Positions 1 to 8,125 of a DNA stretch of 64,000 nt are shown piece by piece. The stretch is from positions 1,865,501 through 1,929,500 of the forward strand of contig NZ_JAJVCN010000003.1 in the NCBI RefSeq assembly GCF_021390435.2. Direction: 5' to 3'. Under the pieces are notes generated by a model. It did not search any database. It was not told the DNA's origin and worked only from the letters and a program-made list of their open reading frames with translations. The stretch comes from Kibdelosporangium philippinense (GTDB lineage: Bacteria > Actinomycetota > Actinomycetes > Mycobacteriales > Pseudonocardiaceae). The translations under genes were made by a program, and so were the position numbers. The first letter of the stretch is position 1; each line of letters opens with the position of its first letter.

Positions 1-120
1 CGCAAGTACGCCGAGGAACACAACCTGTCCTCAGTGGACGCCATTGAGGCCGGGATGAACGAGATGTCACAAGAGTTCGCCGAGCAGGGCAACAAGGTCT
101 ATCTACCAGTGGTTGATTGA
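1..120 (+). CDS. thiC: Phosphomethylpyrimidine synthase ThiC, C-terminal end (partial)
   Basis: The window opens inside this gene; the last 39 codons are visible, reading RKYAEEHNLSS and ending GNKVYLPVVD. That ending matches the usual C-terminus of ThiC, the radical-SAM enzyme that turns aminoimidazole ribotide into HMP phosphate, the pyrimidine half of thiamine. Its TGA stop (118-120) shares one base with the ATG of thiD, so the two are translationally coupled. The Fe-S and catalytic regions lie outside the window, so the call rests on the tail and on the thiD partner. Confidence 0.85.
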   Translation, partial: RKYAEEHNLSSVDAIEAGMNEMSQEFAEQGNKVYLPVVD

Positions 121-941
121 TGACTCCTCCTACCGTCCTCACCATCGCCGGAAGTGATTCCGGCGGTGGTGCGGGCATTCAAGCCGATCTGCGCACGCTG
201 TTCGCCTGCGGCGTGCACGGACTCACCGCCGTGACCGCGGTGACCGTGCAGAACTCCATTGGTGTCACCGGAATCGTCGAGATCCCGCCGGATGTCGTCG
301 CCGCCCAGATCGAGGCGGTCGCGGTGGACATCGGGATCGGCGCGGCGAAGACCGGGATGCTGGCGAACGCGGACATCATCGTGGCCATCGCCGGTGCGGC
401 CGACCGGGTCGGGATCGGCCGGGGCGGCGGCATTCCGTTCGTCGTCGACCCGGTTTCCGCCTCGATGGGCGGCGACCAGTTGCTGCAGGACAATGCATTG
501 GACGCATTGCGGTCGGAGTTGTTCCCGCGTGCCACCGTGATCACGCCGAACCTCGACGAAGTCCGTCTGCTGACGGGCATCGAGGTGACCGACATGGCCA
601 CCCAACGCGACGCGGCCAAAGCGTTGTTCGACTACGGGCCCGAATGGGTTGTCGTCAAAGCGGGTCACATGAAAAACGTGGACGACTGCGTGGATCTGCT
701 GTATGACGGCTCAACCTTCCACGAGCTGCCCGGACCGCGCTTCGACACAGGCAACACCCACGGCAGCGGCGACACGCTGGCATCGTCCATCTCCTCGGCA
801 CTGGCTCGTGGCCTTCCGGTGCCGGAAGCGGTCGCTTTCGGCAAACGGTTCATCGTGCGGTCAGTACAAAATTCGTACCCGCTCGGTAAAGGCCACGGCC
901 CGGTGTCACCCTTCTGGCGGTTGTCCCAAGAGGAGGTTTAG
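120..941 (+). CDS. thiD: Hydroxymethylpyrimidine/phosphomethylpyrimidine kinase ThiD
   Basis: 273 aa ribokinase-fold kinase that phosphorylates HMP and HMP-P to HMP-PP for coupling to the thiazole. The N-terminal glycine motif GSDSGGGAGIQAD (residues 11-23) is typical of ThiD/PdxK. The C-terminal anion-hole motif is NTHGSGDTLAS. E. coli ThiD has a catalytic Cys here (GTGC); this protein has Asp218, the usual ribokinase-superfamily base. The ATG at 120 overlaps the thiC stop by one base; a TTG three bases upstream is also in frame. The stop overlaps the convergent PstS-like gene by 4 nt. Function is secure from context and motifs; the Cys-to-Asp change is the oddity. Confidence 0.93.
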   Translation: MTPPTVLTIAGSDSGGGAGIQADLRTLFACGVHGLTAVTAVTVQNSIGVTGIVEIPPDVVAAQIEAVAVDIGIGAAKTGMLANADIIVAIAGAADRVGIGRGGGIPFVVDPVSASMGGDQLLQDNALDALRSELFPRATVITPNLDEVRLLTGIEVTDMATQRDAAKALFDYGPEWVVVKAGHMKNVDDCVDLLYDGSTFHELPGPRFDTGNTHGSGDTLASSISSALARGLPVPEAVAFGKRFIVRSVQNSYPLGKGHGPVSPFWRLSQEEV

Positions 942-2488
942 ACCGGCTTGCACAGCACCGGGTTCTGCAACTCGTCGCAGGGCCTGTTGCCGTGTGAGCG
1001 AATGATGTCCTTGCCGACCTGGTTGGTCAGGTAGCGCAGGAAACTCGCGGCCAGTGAGTCCGCCTTGGGCTCCTGGTAGGTGTACGCGAACTCGGTCTCC
1101 CAGAACGGGTACGCGCCATGCGTTGCCGCGTCCAGCGTTGCCTTCTGGCCGTCCATCCGTACGACCACCAGGTCGGTTCGCCTTATGGCCGCGCCGAGTT
1201 CGGCGTATCCCAAGGCGCCGCGAACCGTGGCCACACCGTTCAGCAGATCGTCGGTACGGTCCCGTTCGCATCGCACGATCCCCGGGGCGCCGCCGTTGTC
1301 GCGGGTCCGGCAGTTGTCGGAGTTGGTCGCGGGTTCCCGTTTGCCCTGCAGGATCTGGTGCTGGAACGTGGTTCTGGTGCCCGATCCGGGTTTGCGGCTG
1401 ATCAACGTGACCGGCACGTCGTTGCCGCCGATCTCCTGCCAGTTCGCGATCTGCCCGTCGTAGAGCCGCCGAACCTGGTCGATACTCAGGTCGCTGACGC
1501 CCGCGTCCTTGTTGACCACGAGGGTGAACAGCATGAACGCGACCGGTCTCGGCAAAAGTTGCGGCTGCAGATCCGCCTTGGCGCCATCGGAGAACGCGAG
1601 CACCGGCGGCGAGGCCTTGAGCTGGTCACCGGCGTCCTGCAAGGAGGTCAGACCGGCCGAGCTGCCCTGGAAGGAGAACGCGAAACTGGCGCCAGGGCAT
1701 GTCTTCGCGTACATGTCACCGGCTTCCCGCATGACCGATTCGATCGCGGTCGACCCGGTCAGCGTGACCGCACCGGTCGCGCAGTCCAGCGGCGTGTCCT
1801 CGTTGAACACGGTGAACAGGCCCAGCCCGAGGATCACCACGGTCAGGAAGACCAGCAGCGCGCCGGTCCGGCGGGACATCCCGGTGCCCGACTCGGTCTC
1901 CTTCACGTGCCCGCCGAGGATGCCCACCTCGACCTTGGGCTTCTCCAGCGCCTCGTCGCCAGTGCCGTTCTCCAGCACGACAAGGACCTTGTAGTGGTCG
2001 TTGCGGTTCAACGGCACTCGCGGCAGGTCGACGACGCCGACTTTCTGCTCGGCGCCGTTGAGGGTGTTGCGGCTGTCGAGTCCGCTTCCCTCCTGGAAGT
2101 TCTGCCGCAGCGTCGACTGGCTGAGCTCGGTCACCACGAGCCCGGCGACCGTCCGGTTCGGGAACAGGATCCGGATCCCCGCCTTGACCTCGGGAATCAC
2201 CTGGTAGTCGGCGGAACCGATGGTGGTCGCGCCGTCGTTCTCGATCTTGACGAGGACGAACGACGGGTTCACCAGCTCGGTGCCGTTCTCCCGCTTCATG
2301 TCCGAGAGCACCCCGGCGAGCGTTGTGCTCAGCTTGTCCGACTTGACCTCGTCGGTCGCGGTGGTGTCCATCTGCACGCGGTAGCCGAGCCGTTTGCGCC
2401 CGACGAAGACGAACTCCCACATGAACGCGAAGACGGGAACGCCGATACCGACTATCGAGAGAATGAGTGCCCACAGATCCAGATCCAC
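938..2488 (-). CDS. Membrane-anchored PstS-like substrate-binding protein
   Basis: 516 aa. A hydrophobic segment lies near residues 6-27, then a beta-rich domain of about 175 residues, a second membrane segment near 207-229, and a periplasmic-binding-type domain from about 235 to the end. The last domain has the PstS-like signatures LTGSTAIE and SRKPGSGTRTTF seen in phosphate/anion-binding proteins, here fused to membrane anchors instead of carrying a lipobox. No pstC, pstA or pstB is adjacent, so a transport role is not supported; an anchored ligand sensor or ligand presenter is an inference. The gene is monocistronic and convergent with thiD. Confidence is good for the domain and low for function. 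Confidence 0.7.
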   Translation of the reverse strand: MDLDLWALILSIVGIGVPVFAFMWEFVFVGRKRLGYRVQMDTTATDEVKSDKLSTTLAGVLSDMKRENGTELVNPSFVLVKIENDGATTIGSADYQVIPEVKAGIRILFPNRTVAGLVVTELSQSTLRQNFQEGSGLDSRNTLNGAEQKVGVVDLPRVPLNRNDHYKVLVVLENGTGDEALEKPKVEVGILGGHVKETESGTGMSRRTGALLVFLTVVILGLGLFTVFNEDTPLDCATGAVTLTGSTAIESVMREAGDMYAKTCPGASFAFSFQGSSAGLTSLQDAGDQLKASPPVLAFSDGAKADLQPQLLPRPVAFMLFTLVVNKDAGVSDLSIDQVRRLYDGQIANWQEIGGNDVPVTLISRKPGSGTRTTFQHQILQGKREPATNSDNCRTRDNGGAPGIVRCERDRTDDLLNGVATVRGALGYAELGAAIRRTDLVVVRMDGQKATLDAATHGAYPFWETEFAYTYQEPKADSLAASFLRYLTNQVGKDIIRSHGNRPCDELQNPVLCKPV

Positions 2489-2644
2489 CGACGCCTCCCC
2501 AGCGCGAACCCCAGATAGATCAATCTAATTCGGCTGGTCGGCCGATTCAGGGCCGTGGTCGCTGTCTTCAGCTGGAGTTCACCGAGTCGTATCCGCAACT
2601 ACGCTCCCGGCGGGCACCGGCCGCTTCCCCTACCCTTCTGCTCC

Positions 2645-3448
2645 GTGATCTCTCGGGAACAAGTGCACACCTTGGTGACGCACAAGGCCTTCCAGCGCTT
2701 CATCATCGGCGTGATCGTGTTCAACGCGGTCACGCTCGGCTTCGAGACCTCACCGGGGATCGTCGCCGAGTACGGCACCGTGCTGCACTTCGCCGACCGG
2801 ACCGCGCTGGTGATCTTCGTCGTGGAGATCCTGCTGCGGGTCTACGCGTTCGGCTGGGCGTTCTTCAAAGACTCGTGGAACATCTTCGACCTGATCATCA
2901 TCGGCATCGCGGTGGTGCCGGCGACCGGCGAGTTCTCCGTGCTGCGCGCGCTGCGGATCCTGCGGGTGCTGCGGCTGATCTCGGTCGTGCCGTCGATGCG
3001 GCGCGTGGTCAGCGGCTTGCTGCTCGCGGTGCCCGGGATGGCGTCGATCGCGGCGCTGCTCGCGTTGATCCTCTACGTCGCCGGTGTGATGGCCACGAAG
3101 CTGTTCCAGCACTTGCAGCCAGAGCACTTCGCCGACATGGGCACGACCCTGTTCACGCTGTTCCAGATCATGACCGGCGAGGGCTGGCCGGACATCGCGC
3201 GGGAGCTGATGGCCAAGGCGCCGATGGCGTGGATCTTCTTCGTCACGTACATCATCGTGTCCAGCTTCGCCGTGCTGAACATGTTCATCGCGGTCGTGGT
3301 CAACGGGATGGACCGGGGCATGACCGAGGAACTGGTCGAGGCCGAGGAGAAGCACGCCGCCGAGCAGAAGGCGTCGGACGAGTTGCTGCTCAGTGAGATC
3401 AGGGCGCTGCGCGCGGAGATCGCCGAGTTGCGCGCCGCCCGCGAGTGA
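2645..3448 (+). CDS. Voltage-gated cation channel, BacNaV-like single-domain family
   Basis: 267 aa from the GTG at 2645, close to the roughly 270 aa of bacterial voltage-gated channels. Six membrane segments are visible: S1 about 15-35, S2 52-70, S3 78-94, S4 98-120 with Arg at 101, 104, 107 and 110 in the every-third spacing of voltage sensors, a pore region about 165-185, and S6 197-220. A charged helix rich in heptad-like repeats (228-265) is the usual tetramerising C-terminal coiled coil. The pore reads T-G-E-G-W-P-D (177-183) where sodium channels such as NaChBac have T-L-E-S-W-A-S. The Gly after the Glu and the later Asp recall calcium-permeable variants. The frame is open upstream to 2555, so the start is a judgement. 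Confidence 0.85.
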   Translation: MISREQVHTLVTHKAFQRFIIGVIVFNAVTLGFETSPGIVAEYGTVLHFADRTALVIFVVEILLRVYAFGWAFFKDSWNIFDLIIIGIAVVPATGEFSVLRALRILRVLRLISVVPSMRRVVSGLLLAVPGMASIAALLALILYVAGVMATKLFQHLQPEHFADMGTTLFTLFQIMTGEGWPDIARELMAKAPMAWIFFVTYIIVSSFAVLNMFIAVVVNGMDRGMTEELVEAEEKHAAEQKASDELLLSEIRALRAEIAELRAARE

Positions 3449-3499
3449 ATCGTTGCAACTCGATCTTGTGTGACCGCGCCAGAAGACCGCTGCCAGCGC

Positions 3500-3928
3500 T
3501 TATTCCTCGGTGAGGAGTTCCTCAAGCACTGGGATGGCACTGATCAACTGGACCTGTTTGGCTTCCGGCAAACGCTCGATCCGCCTGCGCAGTTCCTGCA
3601 CGCGGGTCGAGCGCAGCCCGGAGACCATTCGCTCGCCGTCCGGCGTGGCCTTGACCAGCCACGCCCGCCGGTCGACCGGATCCGGTTCGCGCTGCACGTA
3701 CTTGGCTTCGACGAGCGCGGCGACGATCCGCGACATGGTCGGCGCGGCAACGCCTTCCTTGTTCGCCAGATCGCCGAGCCGCATCTCGCCGCAGCCGACC
3801 AATGTCGACAGCGCGGAAATGGAGCCGTGTCCGAGCCCTTGCGTGCCACTGCGGCGGAGCGACCGAGACAGCCGGCCGATCGCGAGATAGAGCCGAGCGG
3901 GCACGTCCTCAGCAGCCGAAGGCGTCAC
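3500..3928 (-). CDS. MarR-family transcriptional regulator
   Basis: 142 aa winged-helix regulator. The core MRLGDLANKEGVAAPTMSRI is the MarR recognition-helix region, followed by the wing segment containing DPVDRRAWLV. The GTG start at 3928 is chosen because GGGAGG sits about 6 nt upstream; the frame continues open to 4066, into thiG, but that extension does not resemble MarR N-termini. The gene lies just downstream of thiG on the same strand, overlapping none of it, and next to the convergent channel gene. MarR proteins usually repress a neighbouring gene on binding a small aromatic ligand; no target is evident here. Confidence 0.85.
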   Translation of the reverse strand: MTPSAAEDVPARLYLAIGRLSRSLRRSGTQGLGHGSISALSTLVGCGEMRLGDLANKEGVAAPTMSRIVAALVEAKYVQREPDPVDRRAWLVKATPDGERMVSGLRSTRVQELRRRIERLPEAKQVQLISAIPVLEELLTEE

Positions 3929-3983
3929 GTTGCCCTCCCTTGGAGAAAGGTGCATCGGACAATAATGACTGTTTCGCCTTGGG

Positions 3984-4739
3984 TTACCGAGGAGGGCTGG
4001 ATGCCTGTGCCCAGAACCGTTGCGGTATACGCCCCGCCGAGCGCGCCAATCTACCTGCGATAACACCGCTGCGCATGGCCGCGGCCATCTTTTCGGGATC
4101 GCTCGCCCGGGTGACGGCGGTTGCGAGCATTACCGCGTCACAGCCCAGTTCCATGGCCAGTGCGGCGTCCGACGCGGTGCCGATACCCGCGTCGAGCACG
4201 ACCGGAACCGACGCCCTGGCAACGATCAGTTCGATGTTGTGCGGATTTCTGATGCCCAGACCGGTTCCGATCGGTGAACCGAGCGGCATCACCGCTGCCG
4301 CACCGGCTTCCTCCAGCCGCAAGGCCAGCACGGGATCGTCATTGGTGTACGCGAGGGCCACGAATCCGTCGGCGACGAGTTGCCGCACGGCATCAAGCAG
4401 CTCAACGGGATCGGGCAATAACGTCCGATCATCGGCTACCACTTCGACCTTGACCCAGTTGGTGTCCAACGCTTCCCGCGCGAGCCGCGCGGTCAGCACG
4501 GCTTCCGCGGCCGTCCGACAGCCCGCGGTGTTCGGCAGCGGATCGATTCCCAGTCGCCGCAATGTCTCCAGCACGCCCGTTCCGCCGCCCGCGTCGACGC
4601 GTCGCATCGCGACGGTCGTCAGCTCGGTACCGGATGCGACAAGAGCTCGTTCAAGGATGGCGAGGTTGGCCACGCCACCGGTTCCCATGATCAGCCGGGA
4701 CGAGTACTCCCGGCCGGCGAGGACGAACGGATCGTCCAT
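3984..4739 (-). CDS. thiG: Thiazole synthase ThiG
   Basis: 251 aa TIM-barrel enzyme that joins deoxyxylulose 5-phosphate, dehydroglycine and ThiS-thiocarboxylate sulfur into thiazole phosphate. The Schiff-base lysine is Lys97 in NWVKVEVV. The phosphate-binding parts are seen in MPLGSPIGTGLGI and VLDAGIG. Length is that of the family. It is the last gene of thiO-thiS-thiG: one base separates the thiS stop from the ATG. Glycine for dehydroglycine formation would be oxidised by the adjacent ThiO, the aerobic route. Expression should follow the TPP riboswitch in front of thiO. Confidence 0.96.
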   Translation of the reverse strand: MDDPFVLAGREYSSRLIMGTGGVANLAILERALVASGTELTTVAMRRVDAGGGTGVLETLRRLGIDPLPNTAGCRTAAEAVLTARLAREALDTNWVKVEVVADDRTLLPDPVELLDAVRQLVADGFVALAYTNDDPVLALRLEEAGAAAVMPLGSPIGTGLGIRNPHNIELIVARASVPVVLDAGIGTASDAALAMELGCDAVMLATAVTRASDPEKMAAAMRSGVIAGRLARSAGRIPQRFWAQASSPPR

Positions 4740-4740
4740 G

Positions 4741-4941
4741 TCACCCTCCTTGCACTGCGGTCAGCACTTCGACTTCAGCGCCTTCACCGACCACGGTCTG
4801 CTGGTGGTGGGCGCGGGGCACGACTTCACCGTTCACCGCGACGGCGACACCGTTTCCTGCGATCTCCAGCAGCCGCAGGACATCCGTGACCGTCGCGCCG
4901 TCGGTCAGCTCACGTTCGACACCATTGACGCGCGCCTTCAT
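4741..4941 (-). CDS. thiS: Sulfur-carrier protein ThiS
   Basis: 66 aa ubiquitin-fold sulfur carrier ending in the obligatory Gly-Gly (VQGG), whose terminal carboxylate is adenylated and thiocarboxylated before delivering sulfur to ThiG. The family segment VAVAVNGEVVPR is present. The ATG at 4941 overlaps the thiO stop in an ATGA junction, and the stop lies one base before thiG, so the three genes are translationally linked. The activating enzyme ThiF/MoeB is not in the window. Confidence 0.96.
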   Translation of the reverse strand: MKARVNGVERELTDGATVTDVLRLLEIAGNGVAVAVNGEVVPRAHHQQTVVGEGAEVEVLTAVQGG

Positions 4942-6005
4942 CGTCGTGACTCCAATCTGGCCACAAGAGCCGCTTCAGGGACCGGATCTTCGTTGAGCAA
5001 TGCCACGACCGCGTCCGCGGTGATCGGGGCGAGCAATAGGCCATTGCGGTGATGTCCGCTCGCCACCATGACGCCGGGCTCCAGCCAGTCGATCAACGGC
5101 AGGTTGTCCAGACTCGACGCTCGTACGCCCGCGGCACTTTCCACGAGGATGTACTCGGAGATGCCCGGCACCACGCGTTCGGCGTCCAGCAACAGATCCC
5201 GGACCCCCTTCACCGCGACTTCCGTGTCGTATCCGGCTTCGTACTGCGTCGCACCGAGGACGACTTCGCCAGTGTCCCGGGGAACGAGATACACCGGTCG
5301 TGATTCCACCAAGGCACGGATGGTCCGGCCGAGCGGCAGCGCGCCACGGCCGGGTTTGAGGCGCAGGATCTCGCCTTTCACCGGTCGTATCAACGAGTTC
5401 AGCCGCGGGTGCAGATTCCGGCTCCACGCACCGGCCGCGATCACGACCGCATCGCAGTCCACAGTGGAGTCTTCGAGCTCGACGGCACCCGGCCGGACCG
5501 CTTTCACTTCCGCATGGAGGAATTCCACCTTCGACCTGAGGATCTCGAGCAGCTTCCGGTTGTCCACGGCCAGATCACCGGGCACCGAGAGTCCACTGCG
5601 GACCGACGTGGACAGGGTCGGTTCCATTCTGCGGAGTTCCGGCCCGGTCAGCCGATCGACTTTTCGCCCGATGCCGTCCAGGTGCTCGGCCAGAATGGTG
5701 AGCTGGTCGGCGTCGGCCGAGTCGAACGCCGCGACCACCGTGCCCTCCCGCCGCAGCCCGACGTCACCGAGTTCGGCCGCGAACTCCGGCCAGGCCCGTA
5801 ACGACGCCTCACCCAGCTCCAGCAACGGTTCTTCACCCGGCCATGCCTCGGTTGTCGGCGCGAGCATGCCGCCAGCGACCCATGAGGCGCCCGAACACGG
5901 TTGCGGGTCAACCACAACAGTCCGCCATCCGGAATTTTGGGCACGCCACGCGACCGACAGGCCGATGACGCCTGCCCCGACGACTACGATCTTTCCTTTG
6001 ACCAC
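4938..6005 (-). CDS. thiO: Glycine oxidase ThiO (FAD-dependent)
   Basis: 355 aa D-amino-acid-oxidase-fold flavoprotein that oxidises glycine to iminoglycine for thiazole synthesis. The N-terminal dinucleotide-binding motif VVGAGVIGLSVAW (about residues 8-20) and a C-terminal GHHRNGLLLAP, the FAD-contacting end of ThiO/DadA proteins, are clear. The GTG start at 6005 is supported by AGGGAG about 8 nt upstream, lying at the edge of the TPP riboswitch; the switch could therefore hide this ribosome site. First gene of thiO-thiS-thiG. Confidence 0.93.
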   Translation of the reverse strand: MVKGKIVVVGAGVIGLSVAWRAQNSGWRTVVVDPQPCSGASWVAGGMLAPTTEAWPGEEPLLELGEASLRAWPEFAAELGDVGLRREGTVVAAFDSADADQLTILAEHLDGIGRKVDRLTGPELRRMEPTLSTSVRSGLSVPGDLAVDNRKLLEILRSKVEFLHAEVKAVRPGAVELEDSTVDCDAVVIAAGAWSRNLHPRLNSLIRPVKGEILRLKPGRGALPLGRTIRALVESRPVYLVPRDTGEVVLGATQYEAGYDTEVAVKGVRDLLLDAERVVPGISEYILVESAAGVRASSLDNLPLIDWLEPGVMVASGHHRNGLLLAPITADAVVALLNEDPVPEAALVARLESRR

Positions 6006-6011
6006 AACACG

Positions 6012-6104
6012 CTCCCTGCGCCGGCATGACCCGGATCAGGTTCGACGGTCGGAGCTCAACAAGCTCCCTCTCAGCCTGGTTTCGCCAGACTCCCGTGCGG
6101 ACCG
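6012..6104 (-). promoter_or_regulatory. TPP riboswitch (thi box) leading thiO-thiS-thiG
   Basis: Read on the minus strand, the stretch has the conserved thi-box elements in order: GGGAGT near 6092, CTGAGAGG near 6070, then AACCTGATCCGGGTCATGCC (about 6024-6043) and GCGCAGGGA just before the thiO start. These are the pyrimidine- and pyrophosphate-sensing helices of the thiamine pyrophosphate aptamer. It lies directly upstream of thiO and overlaps the likely Shine-Dalgarno, so translational control is plausible. The divergent thiE gene starts about 30 nt beyond it and is not covered. Confidence 0.93.
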
Positions 6105-6132
6105 GTCTCAAGAATAGCGTAGAAATCAAGGT

Positions 6133-6783
6133 ATGCCCGGACTCAGTGGGACAGACCTCAGGCGCAAGCTGGCCGACGCACGGCTCTACCTGTGCACCGA
6201 CATGCGCGACGACCTGGCGGACTTCGTGGACGCGGCGCTCGCGGGCGGCGTGGACATCGTGCAGCTGCGCGCGAAAAACCTCGAAGCGCGTCAGGAGATC
6301 AAGGCCCTCGAAGAGATGGCCGGAGTGTGCGCCAAGCACGGCGCGCTGCTGTCGGTCAACGACCGGGCGGACATCGCGGCCACGGTCGGCGCGGACGTGC
6401 TGCACCTCGGCCAGGACGACCTGCCGGTGAAGTACGCCCGCCGGATCGTCGGCGAGGAAATGATCATCGGCCGCTCGACGCACGACGTCGACCAGGCTCG
6501 CGCGGCCGCTGTGGAACAGGGCGTCGACTACTTCTGCACCGGGCCGTGCTGGCCGACACCGACCAAACCAGGCAGGCCCGCACCCGGTCTTGACCTGGTA
6601 CGCCGAACCGCCGAGGAGAACACGGCAAGGCCGTGGTTCGCCATCGGCGGTATCGACGCGGACCGGATGCCCGAGGTGCTGGCAGCGGGCGCGTCCCGTG
6701 CGGTGGTCGTGCGCGCGATCACCGAAGCGGAAGACCCGCGCGCCGCCGCCAGCCTCTTGAAATCCCAGCTGGTCAGCCCGTGA
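6133..6783 (+). CDS. thiE: Thiamine-phosphate synthase ThiE
   Basis: 216 aa TIM-barrel enzyme that couples HMP-PP with thiazole phosphate to thiamine phosphate. Motifs in order: VDIVQLRAKN, LLSVNDRADIA, VLHLGQDDL, IIGRSTHDVDQA, TGPCWPTPTKPGRPAPGL and WFAIGGID. These cover the substrate and Mg-pyrophosphate contacts of the family. It is transcribed away from thiO-thiS-thiG with its own start region, AAGG lying just before the ATG. The 3' end overlaps the convergent protease gene by 11 nt. Confidence 0.96.
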   Translation: MPGLSGTDLRRKLADARLYLCTDMRDDLADFVDAALAGGVDIVQLRAKNLEARQEIKALEEMAGVCAKHGALLSVNDRADIAATVGADVLHLGQDDLPVKYARRIVGEEMIIGRSTHDVDQARAAAVEQGVDYFCTGPCWPTPTKPGRPAPGLDLVRRTAEENTARPWFAIGGIDADRMPEVLAAGASRAVVVRAITEAEDPRAAASLLKSQLVSP

Positions 6784-7873
6784 GCAAGCTCAGGCCGTAA
6801 ACCGACAGGATCTCGCCGAGCGGGTTGAAGTAGCACGTTGCCGTGTTGCCACCGGAGACAACACCCTGGCCCTGTCCGGCTGGGGTGATGAAGCCGCCGC
6901 CTGAGTCACCGGGCTGGCAGCGCACGTTCGACGCGGTCAGGCCGGTCACCGTGCCCTGCGGGTAACGGACGGTCTGGTTCTTGGAGCCAACCGTGCCGCA
7001 GGTCCAACCGGTGGTCGAGCCTGCCTTGCACACCTGCGCGCCGGTCGCGGCTGAAGTCGCCCCGCGGACCGTCACGTTGCCGACCCGTGGCTCGAGCGTG
7101 ACACCGGCGTTGGTGCGCACCCACGCGTAGTCGTTGCCCGGGAAGGACGAGCCGCCCCAGGTGCCGTTGTTGGGCTGGCCGCTTCCGGTCAGCACGTCAC
7201 AGTGTCCGGCTGTGACGTAGCCGCCGCGCACAGTCAGGCCGACGGAACAGCGCGAGCTGCCGACCGAGTAGGCGTCGCCGCCCTTCACGAACGTCTGTGG
7301 CGCTGCCTCTTCTTTCACCCGAACGTTGGAACCCGCAAAGGATTTCGCGGCTTCAGCGGTGCCAGGAACGGCCGTCACGACTATCTCGTTGGTCACAGTG
7401 TCGGCGTACCAACCGGTCACCGTGGACGGTGCGCTGCCTTCTCGGGCGTTTAGGCGGGCAACCGCAGAGTCCAACTGGGCCGCACTCTGAGCCACCAATT
7501 TGGCGGTCGCGCCAGTGGCTCGCACAGTCCCGAGTTTGCTCGCGTCGGTCACACCGACGACCAATTTCCTTGTGGCTGCGTCGAAGTACGCACCACCGAA
7601 GCTCTCACCCAACGCTGTACGCAGCGAATTCTCCGTCGCAAGCGCGGCATCCTGTGTTGCCAGCAGCTCACTCGCGGCAGTTGCGTCAACACCGAGATCG
7701 CGCTTCATCGCCGCGAGCAGTCCGGGATTTTCGGCTTCGATCTGAAGAACTGACAAATCTGTTGTAGAAGTGCCACCCGAAGATGCCGCGGACGCGGGTA
7801 GACTGTGCATCACAGCCATGGCGGCGGCAATGAGGACGGCTCCGGTTAACCGGGCCGTTTTCCTTGGGTTCAT
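6773..7873 (-). CDS. Secreted chymotrypsin-fold serine protease (S1, alpha-lytic/streptogrisin type)
   Basis: 366 aa preproprotein. A signal peptide (LTGAVLIAAAMAVMHSLPASA) is followed by a pro-region of about 165 residues with the alpha-lytic pro-domain pattern (GAYFDAATRKLVV), then the mature protease. The triad is visible as His224 in TAGHC, Asp248 in GNDYAW and Ser324 in PGDSGGG. Paired cysteines flank the His and Ser regions. The ATG at 7873 is preferred over an ORF extension to 7924 because AAGGAG lies 6 nt upstream. Such proteases are secreted, fold with help of the pro-domain, and self-cleave. Monocistronic. Confidence 0.93.
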   Translation of the reverse strand: MNPRKTARLTGAVLIAAAMAVMHSLPASAASSGGTSTTDLSVLQIEAENPGLLAAMKRDLGVDATAASELLATQDAALATENSLRTALGESFGGAYFDAATRKLVVGVTDASKLGTVRATGATAKLVAQSAAQLDSAVARLNAREGSAPSTVTGWYADTVTNEIVVTAVPGTAEAAKSFAGSNVRVKEEAAPQTFVKGGDAYSVGSSRCSVGLTVRGGYVTAGHCDVLTGSGQPNNGTWGGSSFPGNDYAWVRTNAGVTLEPRVGNVTVRGATSAATGAQVCKAGSTTGWTCGTVGSKNQTVRYPQGTVTGLTASNVRCQPGDSGGGFITPAGQGQGVVSGGNTATCYFNPLGEILSVYGLSLLTG

Positions 7874-7940
7874 GTCGTCTCCTTGGGTGCAGGGACCCGT
7901 GAGCTGGATGCAGGGCCGGCTCACGGGCTTTCAAGGAATA

Positions 7941-7971
7941 GGTGACGGGGTGGTCGACTCACCCCGTCACC
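7941..7971. terminator. 12-bp perfect inverted repeat, possible terminator or operator
   Basis: GGTGACGGGGTG and CACCCCGTCACC flank a 7-nt spacer. It lies about 70 nt upstream of the protease start and about 155 nt beyond the 3' end of the minus-strand membrane-protein gene. It could terminate that upstream transcript or serve as an operator for the protease. No T-tract follows on the minus strand, so both remain open. Confidence 0.5.
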
Positions 7972-8067
7972 TGTTCGAGTGTTCTTGCAATCACTCTTCC
8001 GGGTCACCCTCTGCCAGCGAGCGTATGAATCGCGTGCGCGTTACACAATGGCCCGAACAGGGCGAAA

Positions 8068-8087
8068 TTGTGTTCCAAATCACACAA
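8068..8087. promoter_or_regulatory. Small palindrome upstream of the protease gene, possible operator
   Basis: TTGTGT, 8 nt, ACACAA form an exact inverted repeat about 195 nt upstream of the protease start, in a stretch richer in A+T than its surroundings. The spacing resembles sites for dimeric regulators, but no matching regulator can be named from the sequence alone. Confidence 0.25.
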
Positions 8088-8125
8088 AAGATGTACGTTC
8101 TGTAATCATGCCTGAACAGAGCGCT

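Noticed and set aside
1118..2518. Long plus-strand open frame opposite the PstS-like gene
   Set aside because: It is the mirror of a GC-rich gene whose own frame gives clear domains; the translated product is Arg/Gly-rich with no motifs.
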